17,721 nt of DNA from Prado023 sp036375875. GTDB lineage: Bacteria; Actinomycetota; Actinomycetes; S36-B12; CAIYMF01. The DNA lies in assembly GCA_036375875.1 (NCBI GenBank), contig DASVBK010000225.1, forward strand, positions 1 to 17,721, in the 5' to 3' direction. The position numbers and the translations under genes are program-made. Position 1 is the stretch's first letter. The number at the start of each line of letters is the position of its first letter. Shown here piece by piece: positions 5,460 through 12,668 of this stretch. Under the pieces are notes generated by a model. The model ran no database searches. It was not told the DNA's origin and saw nothing but the letters and a program-made list of their open reading frames with translations.

Positions 5460-6327
5460 CCTCGACGACATCCGCCACGGCAGCGACTTCGGCGTGGCGA
5501 CGCCGGTCGCGAACCAGGGGCGCCACCTCAGGGGCAGCGACCACCTGGGCTGGGGCCTCAAGGACCGGCTGTCACGGATCTTCCGGCCGGCCACCGGCCG
5601 GACCGTGATGCTCGCGTTCGACCACGGGTTCATCATGGGCCCGACCTCGGGCCTCGAGCGCATCGACCTGAGCATCGTGCCGATCGCCCAGTACGCCGAC
5701 TGCCTCATGGCCACCCGCGGCGTGGTGCGTGCCTGCCTGCCCCCGACCCTGGGCAAGCCGATCTGCCTGCGCGCCGACGCGGGCACGACGATCCTGACCG
5801 AGCTGAACCACAACGTCGTGCTCGACCTCCAGGACGCCGTCCGGCTCAACGCGTCGGCGATCGCGGTCATGGTCGCCGTGGGCGACCCGGCCGCAGAGGC
5901 CTCCACGGTGGCGAACCTGTACCACGCGGTCGACGCCGGCCACCGGTACGGCATCCCGGTGCTGGGCGTGACGGCCGTCGGCACGGACATGGTGCGCGAC
6001 GCCCAGTACCTCTCCCTGGCGTCGCGGGTCTGCGCGGAGAACGGGGCCACCATCGTCAAGACGTACTACTGCGACGGCTTCGAGGAGGTCACCGCGTCCT
6101 GCCCGGTGCCGATCGTCATCGCCGGGGGCAAGAAGCTGCCGGAGCTCGAGGCCCTGGAGCTGGCCCACCACGCGATCGACCAGGGCGCCGCCGGGGTCGA
6201 CATGGGTCGCAACGTGTTCCAGGCGGCCTCCCCCGCCGCCATGCTCCAAGCGGTCTGCGCTGTCGTCCACGAGGGCCTCAAGCCCGCGGACGCCTTCGAC
6301 CTCTACGAGTCCCTGCAGCACGCCTAG
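5452..6327 (+). CDS. LsrF-like class I aldolase/thiolase
   Basis: The 291-residue product has the same length as E. coli LsrF and aligns from end to end by eye: MPDLDDIRHGSDF against MADLDDIKDGKDF, then WGLKDRLSRIF, GRTVMLAFDHG, GLERIDLSI, IVIAGGKKLP and GVDMGRN. LsrF is the last enzyme of autoinducer-2 breakdown; it transfers the acetyl group of 3-hydroxy-2,4-pentanedione-5-phosphate to CoA and releases dihydroxyacetone phosphate. The Schiff-base lysine is at position 203 (IVKTYY), as in LsrF. ATG 5452 overlaps the end of the dhaL-like gene by 8 bases, implying translational coupling. No LsrK, LsrG or Lsr ABC transporter gene is nearby; a Dha-type kinase takes their place. The fold and catalytic class are firm, while the physiological substrate may not be AI-2. 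Confidence 0.92.
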   Translation: MPDLDDIRHGSDFGVATPVANQGRHLRGSDHLGWGLKDRLSRIFRPATGRTVMLAFDHGFIMGPTSGLERIDLSIVPIAQYADCLMATRGVVRACLPPTLGKPICLRADAGTTILTELNHNVVLDLQDAVRLNASAIAVMVAVGDPAAEASTVANLYHAVDAGHRYGIPVLGVTAVGTDMVRDAQYLSLASRVCAENGATIVKTYYCDGFEEVTASCPVPIVIAGGKKLPELEALELAHHAIDQGAAGVDMGRNVFQAASPAAMLQAVCAVVHEGLKPADAFDLYESLQHA

Positions 6328-6360
6328 CCCCCAACGACCACCACAACGAAGGAGACGACC

Positions 6361-6930
6361 ATGCCCTACTCGAAGCTGTTCCCGATCACGGTGTTCATCG
6401 CCGCACAGGCCATGTTCATGATGATCATCGAGTCCCCCCTGGGGTTCGTGTCCTGGATCGCGTTCCAGGCTTGGGCGATGTACTTCCTGGCCGGCGGCAC
6501 ACCGAAGATGGGCGCCAAGGTCCTTGCCGGCTACTTCGGCGGCGCCGTCGCATCCGTGGCCATCATGGAGCTCGCCAAGGCGCTCGGTGACTGGGGCGTG
6601 GGCGGCTCGTGGAACCTGTACCTGGCCGTGTTCGTCGTCGTCATCTTCGTCATCAGCGCCGAGAAGGTCCCCGGCTTCGACTTCGTGCCCTCGTGGTTCA
6701 TCGGCGCCGGCGTGTTCTTCGGGCTCATGAACCTCGACACCTTCGCCGAGGGCGCCACGGCGTGGGACATGTACCTCCAGTCGGGCGAGAAGCTCATGTG
6801 GGCAGCGCTGGTCGGGCTCGTCTTCGGCGCCGTGACCGTCGTCTTCCGCACCTGGTACGAGCAGCGCTTCGTGACCCCGCCGGCTGCGCCCGCCGCGGGG
6901 ACCGCGACCAAGGAAGCGGTCGGCGTGTAG
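6361..6930 (+). CDS. DUF1097-type integral membrane protein, last gene of the operon
   Basis: The 189-residue protein has about six hydrophobic segments (roughly 6-24, 26-45, 50-72, 83-102, 108-124 and 142-163) and a short Ala/Pro-rich cytoplasmic tail. The pattern AWAMYFLAGG, then VLAGYFGGAVASVAIM, PSWFIGAGVFFGL and LVGLVFGAVTV resembles the DUF1097 family (E. coli YcdZ). The function of that family is not established. AAGGAG ahead of ATG 6361 is a good ribosome-binding site and the gap to the lsrF-like gene is 33 bp, so it is co-transcribed. As the only membrane protein of a catabolic operon without a transporter, it is the obvious candidate for uptake or export of the substrate; that is inference from context. 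Confidence 0.78.
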   Translation: MPYSKLFPITVFIAAQAMFMMIIESPLGFVSWIAFQAWAMYFLAGGTPKMGAKVLAGYFGGAVASVAIMELAKALGDWGVGGSWNLYLAVFVVVIFVISAEKVPGFDFVPSWFIGAGVFFGLMNLDTFAEGATAWDMYLQSGEKLMWAALVGLVFGAVTVVFRTWYEQRFVTPPAAPAAGTATKEAVGV

Positions 6931-6956
6931 GCGCTGAGCGGACCGCACGTCGGACG

Positions 6957-6980
6957 CCCCCGCCCGAACCGGGGCTGGGG
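6957..6980 (+). terminator. Possible terminator hairpin after the operon
   Basis: CCCC-G-CCC (6957-6965) can pair imperfectly with GGGGCTGGGG (6971-6980) about 27 bases after the last stop codon of the operon. The stem has a wobble and a bulge and no U-tract. The 121-bp gap to the convergent 2H phosphoesterase gene is otherwise very GC-rich, with no gene visible. Confidence 0.3.
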
Positions 6981-7051
6981 TCCAGGCGGCCGCTGCCGCC
7001 GCCGCGCTGCCCGCCTCGGCCGCCGGACCGGGACCGCTGATCGAGGGCCCT

Positions 7052-7642
7052 TCAGGGGATCCCGGGCAGGGACCAGCGGTCGCCGGTGCCGGTGTCGACG
7101 AGCGCAGCGCTCGCGACGGTGAGCGTCAGGGGGAGCACGTCGGAGATGGCGGTGACGGCCACCGGGAGCAGGGCTCCGGGCGCGCGCGTCGCCACCGAGA
7201 CGTGCGGGATCCACGCCGTCGGGCGGTAGTGCTTGTGCAGGTCCGCGCCCGCGGCTTCCAGGGTCGAGGTGACCCGGGCCTGGCGCAGTGCGACCTCGGG
7301 CGGGACGGCGACCGCGAGCGCGACCCGCCCCCGGGGGAAGACGACGGTCCCCTGGACATTCGCAGGGAACTGGCCCCCGTCCGGGAGCCTGCCGAGCGTG
7401 TCGCGGACCCGGTCGAGCTCCCACTCGCGCAGTACAGCGTAGGAGAGGTGCGGGTGGTGGCGGCCATGGGTGTGCGATGCCAGCGACCCGATCCCCCGGT
7501 CCTCCAGCCGTGCCCACAGCCCCCGGATCAGGCGGTCGCCCGCCGCGTCGAAGAGCGCGCACACTGCCAGGGCCACGAGGCCATGATGGCGGCCCCTGCC
7601 GCGCGACGGCACGGCGTCGCCCGACGCCATCCGCGGGTGCAC
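7052..7642 (-). CDS. 2H phosphoesterase (2'-5' RNA ligase family)
   Basis: The protein carries the two H-x-S/T motifs that define the 2H phosphoesterase superfamily: HPHLSYAVL and WIPHVSVATR, about 80 residues apart. Members open or close 2',3'-cyclic or 2'-5' phosphodiester bonds in RNA or nucleotides in the cytoplasm; the actual substrate of this subgroup is not known. I use GTG 7642, which follows AGAAGG at a suitable distance; GTG 7648 is also possible. The residues before VALAVCALFDAAGD are Arg/His-rich and unlike relatives, which often begin near that point, so GTG 7576 is a serious alternative start. It stands alone, convergent with the operon to its left and divergent from the esterase gene. 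Confidence 0.82.
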   Translation of the reverse strand: MHPRMASGDAVPSRGRGRHHGLVALAVCALFDAAGDRLIRGLWARLEDRGIGSLASHTHGRHHPHLSYAVLREWELDRVRDTLGRLPDGGQFPANVQGTVVFPRGRVALAVAVPPEVALRQARVTSTLEAAGADLHKHYRPTAWIPHVSVATRAPGALLPVAVTAISDVLPLTLTVASAALVDTGTGDRWSLPGIP

Positions 7643-7700
7643 CGTCACCTTCTCACCGGACTCTCAACCCGCGTAGGGACTGCCCCTCAACCGGGGCACC

Positions 7701-7706
7701 TACGGT
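7701..7706 (+). promoter_or_regulatory. Possible -10 box of the lipoprotein esterase gene
   Basis: TACGGT fits TANNNT and would give a leader of about 35 nt before ATG 7748. The intergenic strand also carries a repeated CTCAACC (7663-7669 and 7686-7692) 23 bp apart upstream of it, about two helical turns, which might be a regulator site. No good -35 box is visible. Confidence 0.3.
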
Positions 7707-7747
7707 CCAGGGGACCCAGCACAGCGATGACGAGCACAGGAGTCCCC

Positions 7748-8800
7748 ATGCCCAGCCAGCCAGCCCACCCCGAGCACAGCGCCCTGACCAGGCTGACGGC
7801 AGTCGCCGCCCTGGTCGCTGCGGGGACGTTCACCCTGGCGGCCTGCGCCGGCGGGTCCACGTCCGCGCCGTCGGCAACGCCGACCACGGCATCGTCAGCG
7901 GCCTCGACGTCCGCTGAGCCCAGTACGGCAGGCGCCGGGGCGGCGACCGGCGTGGCGCGCGATGCCGTGGCGACCGAGACGGGCGTCGCCTATGCCTCGA
8001 CCTCCCCCGTGCAGACCCTCGACCTGTACCTGCCCGCCTCGGACGGCACGCCCGCCCCGGTCGTCGTGCTCATCCATGGGGGCGCGTTCGCGATGGGGGA
8101 CTCCGGCATGGAGGCCCAGCTCGCCCAGACCCTCGTCCAGCAGGGCTTCGCCGTTGCCGCGGTGAACTACCGGCTCTCCGGCGAGGCGCTCTACCCGGCG
8201 GGCGCGCAGGACGTGAAGGCCGCCGTGCGCTGGCTGCGGGCCAACGCGGCGCAGTACGGGTTGGACCCGGACCGCTTCGCCGCCTGGGGTCAGAGCGCCG
8301 GGGGCTGGATGGCGACCATGCTCGGCGTCACCGGCGACCAGGCCACGATCTTCGACGACGACAGCTTGGGCAATGCCGAGCAGTCCGACGCGGTCCAGGC
8401 CGTCGTCTCGTGGTTCGGCCCGGTGGACTTCGCCACGATGGACGAGCAGGCCGCCGCGGTCACGGCCTGCGGCGGGCAGTCGCAGGTGCATGGGACCGCT
8501 GACTCCCCCGAGTCGCAGTGGCTCGGCGAGGCGGTCGACTCCTCCGACCAGACGGCGTCCACCGACCTCACCTCGTACCTCGGGTCACAGACGACCGTCC
8601 CGGCGTTCTTCCTGGCCCACGGCGATGCCGACTGCAACGTGCCTGCTGGCCAGTCGCAGCAGCTCAAGGACGCCCTCGACGCCGCGGACGCCACCTCGAC
8701 GCTGACCATCCTGCCGGGCGCCGGCCACGCCGACCCCGCGTTCGACCAGACGCAGACCGAGCCGACCATCGCCTTCCTCAAGGAGCAGCTGGGCGCCTGA
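7748..8800 (+). CDS. Secreted lipoprotein esterase, alpha/beta-hydrolase fold
   Basis: The 350-residue precursor has a signal peptide ending in the lipobox LAAC (Cys33), so it should be lipid-anchored on the outer face of the membrane. A Ser/Thr/Ala-rich linker (about 36-65) leads to an alpha/beta-hydrolase domain. HGGAF (110-114) is the oxyanion hole, GQSAG (181-185) holds the nucleophile Ser183, HGDADCNVP (291-299) gives Asp295, and GAGHADP gives His327: a complete triad. This matches the carboxylesterase/BD-FAE-like group, including acetyl- and feruloyl-esterase relatives. Cys241 and Cys296 could form a disulfide. CAGGAG lies just upstream of ATG 7748; an in-frame ATG at 7727 has no such site. 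The substrate could be an acylated polysaccharide or a lipid; neighbours give no clue. Confidence 0.9.
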   Translation: MPSQPAHPEHSALTRLTAVAALVAAGTFTLAACAGGSTSAPSATPTTASSAASTSAEPSTAGAGAATGVARDAVATETGVAYASTSPVQTLDLYLPASDGTPAPVVVLIHGGAFAMGDSGMEAQLAQTLVQQGFAVAAVNYRLSGEALYPAGAQDVKAAVRWLRANAAQYGLDPDRFAAWGQSAGGWMATMLGVTGDQATIFDDDSLGNAEQSDAVQAVVSWFGPVDFATMDEQAAAVTACGGQSQVHGTADSPESQWLGEAVDSSDQTASTDLTSYLGSQTTVPAFFLAHGDADCNVPAGQSQQLKDALDAADATSTLTILPGAGHADPAFDQTQTEPTIAFLKEQLGA

Positions 8801-8810
8801 GCGCACCTCC

Positions 8811-8844
8811 GGGTCCCGGCCGAGGCTCACCCGGTCGGGACCGG
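8811..8844. terminator. Shared hairpin between the convergent esterase and PAP2 genes
   Basis: GGTCCCG (8812-8818) pairs with CGGGACC (8836-8842), and a second, alternative hairpin CCGGTC-GG-GACCGG spans 8831-8844. Sitting in the 64-bp gap between two convergent genes, it may end transcription in both directions. No U-tract is present. Confidence 0.4.
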
Positions 8845-8864
8845 CCTCCCCCACCGCCGCGCGC

Positions 8865-9512
8865 TCAGCTCGCAGGGCGCGCCGCGGTGTCGACGCCGAC
8901 CGCTGCGTGCCACCCGTAGGCAAGCATGAGGCCCAGGGCGGCACCGCCCACCACGTCGAGCGGCAGGTGGGCCCCGACCACGACGCGCGACAGGCCGACG
9001 GTGCTGGCCAAGCCATAGCCGAACACGCGCCAGGTGCGGCTCAGGTACGGCGCGAGGATCGACGCGCACGCGAAGGCAACGGTCGAGTGGCCGGAGACGA
9101 AGCCGAGCCCCTCGGTGAGCGCGCTGCTCCGGACGAGCTCGTCGGGCAGCTCGGCGCTGGGGCGACCGCGCCCGATCTGGGCCTTGACCGCCTTGGCCAG
9201 CCACCAGCCGCCCCACCCGGCGACCAGGGAGCCGAGCGTCGGGCGCCACGACCGGGTCAGCCGCCACCCGATGAGCGCGGCGAGCGGCGGCGCCCAGGCG
9301 CTGCCGGCCTGCATCGGCAGCCAGAGCAGGGAATCGACCGCCCGTGGCGCATCGTGCAGCCACGAGAAGAGCTCCGCCTCCCAGTCGGGGACACCAGCGG
9401 TCGCCAGGTAGGTGGACACGCCGAGCACCGATGCGGCCACCAGCGCCTTGCCGGCGTTGCGCCAGCGACGTCCCACGGCGGGAGCCGCCACCTCGGGCAT
9501 GGTGAGCGTCAT
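8865..9512 (-). CDS. PAP2-family membrane phosphatase
   Basis: The 215-residue protein has several hydrophobic helices and the three phosphatase motifs of the PAP2/acid-phosphatase family. They are K-x6-RP at 110-118 (KAQIGRGRP), SGHS at 140-143 (normally PSGH; here VSGH), and SR-x5-H-x3-D at 175-186 (SRVVVGAHLPLD). The motifs would lie on the outer face, acting on lipid phosphates such as phosphatidic acid or undecaprenyl diphosphate. ATG 9512 has no strong ribosome-binding site and ATG 9500 is an alternative. It lies 131 bp downstream of apbE on the same strand and is probably a separate unit. Specificity within the family cannot be read from the motifs. Confidence 0.9.
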   Translation of the reverse strand: MTLTMPEVAAPAVGRRWRNAGKALVAASVLGVSTYLATAGVPDWEAELFSWLHDAPRAVDSLLWLPMQAGSAWAPPLAALIGWRLTRSWRPTLGSLVAGWGGWWLAKAVKAQIGRGRPSAELPDELVRSSALTEGLGFVSGHSTVAFACASILAPYLSRTWRVFGYGLASTVGLSRVVVGAHLPLDVVGGAALGLMLAYGWHAAVGVDTAARPAS

Positions 9513-9643
9513 CGGCGGGCCGGCACCACGCGCTCATCCAAGTCGGACACGGGCGGCAGTGTCGCACGCGCTCGAGCGGAGCCCTGCCGAGAACCGAGCG
9601 CCGGGACGGCGGGGGAACCTCACCGGGTGCAGGCCGACGAGCC

Positions 9644-10474
9644 CTACCCGTGGGCAACGAGGTGCTGCGCCATGCCAGGCGTCATCCGCACGCCGCCGGC
9701 TGCGTCCACCGCGAGGACGGCGTACCCCGTGCCCGGCAGCCATGCCCACGCCGCCGCCAGCGACTCGGTGAGGGTCCCTGCGAAGATCGCGGTCGCATAG
9801 GCGTCGGCGAGGCGCAGGTCGGGGCCGACCACCGTGATCGAGGAGATCCGCCCGCCGTCGGCCTCCCCGACCAGGCCAGGGACCCCTGGGCCGCCCACGG
9901 CTGACCAGATGTGAGCGCCGCGTTGCGCCTCGCCGGAGGTCGCCACGGCGAAGCGGGGCCCCGCCTCGGGTGCCGCGACCATGGCGACGATGCGCTGCTC
10001 GTCGGCGGGATCCACGACGGCGGTGCGCCAGGGCCGATCGGGCGCCGGCCGCCCGATCGTCTGCACATCCCCGCCGATCCCCAAGCACGCATCGTGGATG
10101 CCGCTGGCGGCCAGCAGGTCGGCTCCTCGATCGATCGCCCAGCCCTTGACGTAGCCGCTCGGGTCGTACGCGCCCAGCCGGTCGTAGGGATGGAAGGCGC
10201 CATCGGTGACCTCGGTGATCGCCGCACAGGCGTCGATCACCTCGGCGAGCAACGGGGAGTCGGACTCCGCGAGCTCACCCCGGCGCCAGCGGCACAGGTC
10301 GCTGTCGGGCCGGTAGGGGGACAACGCCCGCTCGACCTCCTCGAACCACGCCGCCACCGCGAGCTGGGCGGCGTCCAGGTCGTTGGGGTCGCCGGCCGAT
10401 CCCGAGCCAGTCCTCTGGGGCGGCATCGCCAGGGACGCCATCGAGCCCATGGTGGGCCAGGCCCACCGCCTCAC
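9644..10474 (-). CDS. apbE: FAD:protein FMN transferase ApbE
   Basis: The 276-residue protein transfers FMN from FAD to a threonine of a target protein. Family signatures in order are MGSMASL near the start (usually MGT), a PDSDLCRWRR segment (56-65), GYVKGWAIDRGADLL (107-121), GIGGDVQ (132-138), VATSG (177-181) and ADAYATAIF (223-231), the last contributing the metal site. I chose GTG 10474, whose last two bases lie in the TGA of the upstream FMN-binding gene (GTGA), because it puts the MGS motif at residues 9-11 as in relatives. Longer frames run into the neighbouring gene. The immediate upstream gene encodes a protein with a flavinylation motif, its evident substrate. No signal peptide is visible, unlike the many ApbE proteins that are exported lipoproteins. 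Confidence 0.9.
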   Translation of the reverse strand: MRRWAWPTMGSMASLAMPPQRTGSGSAGDPNDLDAAQLAVAAWFEEVERALSPYRPDSDLCRWRRGELAESDSPLLAEVIDACAAITEVTDGAFHPYDRLGAYDPSGYVKGWAIDRGADLLAASGIHDACLGIGGDVQTIGRPAPDRPWRTAVVDPADEQRIVAMVAAPEAGPRFAVATSGEAQRGAHIWSAVGGPGVPGLVGEADGGRISSITVVGPDLRLADAYATAIFAGTLTESLAAAWAWLPGTGYAVLAVDAAGGVRMTPGMAQHLVAHG

Positions 10475-11025
10475 CGCTGGTCCAGGATGGACTGCATCGA
10501 CTGCCGGTAGGCCTCCGAGGTGTACGTGGCCCCGGAGTAGGCGTCGAACTGCACGCCCTGCTGCAGCGCTGCCTGGTCGAGGTACGACACCGCCCCCGCG
10601 TTGAGGTTCGCCGAGTGCGGATCGTTCGCGGGGTACGCGACGGCGTTCACCGAGCACACCGTGCCGTCCGGGGCGAAGCTCATCTGCACCTGCACGGGGC
10701 CCCAGCGAGTCATCACCGAGTCACCGGTCACCGCCTCGGCGCTGCTGCAGTCCGAGGACTGGGAGGACGACGAGTCGGAGGATGCACCACCGGAGGTGGT
10801 CCCCGAGTCCGCGGACGTGCCGGAGTCCGCGGACGTGCCGGAGTCCGAGGACGTGCCGGAGTCCGAGGACGTGCCGGAGTCCGCGGACGACTGGGAGTCA
10901 GCCGCCGCACTCGCTGCCTGGCGGTCCGCCTGCAGCTGCAGGGCCGGGTCGAACAGCCACACGCTGGTCAGGGCCACGCCGGCCACGGCCAGGCCGGGCG
11001 CCGCTCGCTTCAGGAGCTCGCTCAT
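10471..11025 (-). CDS. Membrane-anchored FMN-binding protein, ApbE substrate
   Basis: The 184-residue protein has a hydrophobic N-terminal segment (about 8-26) acting as an anchor or signal. A low-complexity Ser/Asp/Gly/Thr linker (about 42-92) follows, then an FMN_bind domain (about 95-184). The end carries DAYSGATYTSEAY; in this D-x-x-S-G-A-T pattern, known from NqrC/RnfG-type proteins, the threonine (Thr167) receives FMN by phosphoester linkage. The adjacent apbE gene overlaps by 4 bases and supplies the transferase. Upstream by 33 bp is a ferric-reductase-like flavocytochrome, so electrons probably pass from NAD(P)H through that enzyme to this flavin on the outer face. GAGAGGA precedes ATG 11025. 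Cys93 and Cys124 may form a disulfide. Confidence 0.9.
   Translation of the reverse strand: MSELLKRAAPGLAVAGVALTSVWLFDPALQLQADRQAASAAADSQSSADSGTSSDSGTSSDSGTSADSGTSADSGTTSGGASSDSSSSQSSDCSSAEAVTGDSVMTRWGPVQVQMSFAPDGTVCSVNAVAYPANDPHSANLNAGAVSYLDQAALQQGVQFDAYSGATYTSEAYRQSMQSILDQR
10805..10888 (-). repeat. 18-bp tandem repeat encoding the linker of the FMN-binding protein
   Basis: GAGTCC recurs at 10805, 10823, 10841, 10859 and 10877, marking four full and one partial 18-bp units that differ at one base (GCG or GAG). They encode a hexapeptide of the type S-[AS]-D-S-G-T about five times. Copy number is likely to vary between strains by slippage, changing the tether length without a frameshift. Confidence 0.9.
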
Positions 11026-11058
11026 GTCAGTGCAGTCCTCTCGGGAATCGGTCCTGGC

Positions 11059-12483
11059 TCACCAGGCGAACCGCTCGGCGTGGATGCGCTCGGCCGGGAC
11101 CCCGGCCGCTTCCAGCGCACGGCACACCGCGTCCTGGAGCGGGGCCGGCCCACACACGTAGGCCTCACGGGCGGTCAGGTCCGGGATGTTGCGCAGCAGC
11201 GCCTCGGCACTGAACGGGTTGCCGTCGGGGAACTGCGTGCGCGGGCCGGTCACCGGGATCATCGATCCGCCGCGCTCGCGCGCCAGGGCGGCGAGCTCGT
11301 CGGCCAGCGGCAGGTCGGCCGCGGAGGAGGCCCGCGCCAGCACGATCGGCACGTGCCGTGCCGTGCAGTCCTCGAGCAGTGCGCGCATCGGCGCCAGGCC
11401 GACTCCGGCACCGATGAGCAGCACCGGACGAGCCACGGTCCGATCGATGGCCAGTCCGCCGTACGGGCCCTCGAGCAGCACCCTCGTGCCCGGTTGCACG
11501 GCCAGCGTGGCCGTCGAGGCATCGCCGAGCGCCTTGACCGTCAGGCGCATGGCGCCGGGCTGCGGCGCGGCTGACAGGGAGTACGGATGGGCCTGCCACC
11601 ACAGGTCCCGGGTGAGCACGCGCAGGCTCACGAACTGCCCCGGTCGGGCTGCCAGGTCGTCGACGCCGGGCCCGGCGACCACCAGCGATGCCACGCCGGG
11701 GGCTTCGGGCACCACCCGGGCGATCTCGGTGCGCGGCCGCGCGATCGAGTCGACGACCCCGCCGAGCCTCGCCGCCAGGATGATCCACGCCGTCCCTACG
11801 TAGAGCGCGATCCACCAGCCCTGCGCCATGGGATGCCCGACGAACGTCGATCCGCTGAAGAGCTGGTGAGGGAAGCCCAGCGCGACGGCCAGGTACCCGC
11901 TCAGGTGCACCATGTGCCACGTCTCGTAGCTCAGGTGCCGGCGGATCCGCCGCCACGACAGCACGCTCACCAGCGCGAACAGCACCGCGGCGGCCACCGC
12001 TGCGACGTACCAGTCCGTCCCGAGCAGGTCCACCAGTGCGGTCCACACCCCCGGGAACCCACCGGCGGCCACCAGCGTCGCGGCCACGTGGAGGGCCATG
12101 CCGAACGCGGCGGTCATCCCCGTGATGCGGTGCCACCCGATGAGGCGGTCCAACCCGGCGGAGCGCTCCAGCCACCGGGGCCGCGCAGTGAGGACCAACC
12201 CGCCGAGGGCAGCGAGCGCCGCGAGCAGTCCGGCAAGTCGGCCCAGCGACAGCCACGCCGCATCAGGCATGCCCGAGGTCAGTCCGGTGATCCCGCCGGT
12301 GACGGCCCACAGGCCGACCGTGATCACGGTGATCGCCACGGCCCAGGGCGCGGGGTCGCGCCACCGGGCGCGGCCCCGGTCGACCGTGGTTCCGCGCTGC
12401 CGGCCGCCAGGGGCCGGGGACTGCCGGGCGCTGACCTGTGCCTGCGCCGCCGGGGTCTCCGTGGGTTGCTCGAGCATCGTCAT
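11059..12483 (-). CDS. Ferric-reductase-like membrane flavocytochrome (NAD(P)H oxidoreductase)
   Basis: The 474-residue protein joins a ferric-reductase-like membrane domain (helices between about 48 and 240) to a cytoplasmic flavodoxin-reductase-like module. Candidate haem ligands are His118 (GWHRITG), His132 (LHVAA), His190 and His193 (TWHMVHLSG) and His206. FAD binding is shown by HPYSLSAAP (299-307), NAD(P)H binding by GAGVGLAPMRALL (358-370) and CGPAPLQDAV (444-453), and the usual closing aromatic by ERFAW. It should move electrons from NAD(P)H across the membrane. ATG 12483 (MTMLEQP) gives a normal N-terminus; longer frames would extend through the divergent promoter region. It heads an operon with the FMN-binding protein and ApbE. 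The terminal acceptor (ferric iron, quinone, oxygen or an extracellular compound) is unknown. Confidence 0.9.
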   Translation of the reverse strand: MTMLEQPTETPAAQAQVSARQSPAPGGRQRGTTVDRGRARWRDPAPWAVAITVITVGLWAVTGGITGLTSGMPDAAWLSLGRLAGLLAALAALGGLVLTARPRWLERSAGLDRLIGWHRITGMTAAFGMALHVAATLVAAGGFPGVWTALVDLLGTDWYVAAVAAAVLFALVSVLSWRRIRRHLSYETWHMVHLSGYLAVALGFPHQLFSGSTFVGHPMAQGWWIALYVGTAWIILAARLGGVVDSIARPRTEIARVVPEAPGVASLVVAGPGVDDLAARPGQFVSLRVLTRDLWWQAHPYSLSAAPQPGAMRLTVKALGDASTATLAVQPGTRVLLEGPYGGLAIDRTVARPVLLIGAGVGLAPMRALLEDCTARHVPIVLARASSAADLPLADELAALARERGGSMIPVTGPRTQFPDGNPFSAEALLRNIPDLTAREAYVCGPAPLQDAVCRALEAAGVPAERIHAERFAW

Positions 12484-12655
12484 GGGATCGATGCTGACAG
12501 GCCCGGGTGCCCCGACCGGGGCGTTTTCCTGGGCCCTTACCCGACTCATACCGGATCCCCAGCCAGCGTCGAGCAGACTCACGACGAACGCCCGGGGCGC
12601 GTCCACCGGCCACGGACACACCGCCCCGCGAGGGGCCGGGTGGTGCCCGTGCGCC

Positions 12656-12661
12656 TACGCT
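12656..12661 (+). promoter_or_regulatory. -10 box for a probably leaderless TetR-family transcript
   Basis: TACGCT fits TANNNT and lies 7 bases before ATG 12669, the spacing expected when transcription starts at the A of ATG. No ribosome-binding site is present between them. No clear -35 box or TetR palindrome could be identified in the 185-bp divergent region. Confidence 0.45.
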
Positions 12662-12668
12662 GCTGAGC

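Noticed and set aside
1566..6059. A 1497-codon open frame on the minus strand opposite the SorC/DhaK/LsrF genes
   Set aside because: It is antisense to a run of genes with clear family motifs, its residues are Arg/Gly/His/Leu-rich without domains, and such frames arise in GC-rich DNA because codon bias suppresses antisense stops.
5572..6948. A 458-codon minus-strand frame opposite the lsrF-like and DUF1097 genes
   Set aside because: Charge-rich, repetitive His/Asp/Arg translation without fold signatures; the plus-strand genes explain the open frame.
10805..10888. The regular spacing of short repeats as a CRISPR-like array
   Set aside because: The 18-bp units are directly adjacent without spacers and encode an in-frame hexapeptide repeat within a gene.
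12509..12527. Plus-strand hairpin GCCCC-GACC-GGGGC followed by GTTTT, resembling a terminator
   Set aside because: No plus-strand gene ends upstream of it; it lies in the divergent promoter region, so a terminator role has no transcript to act on. It might be part of a leader or operator but I cannot support that.
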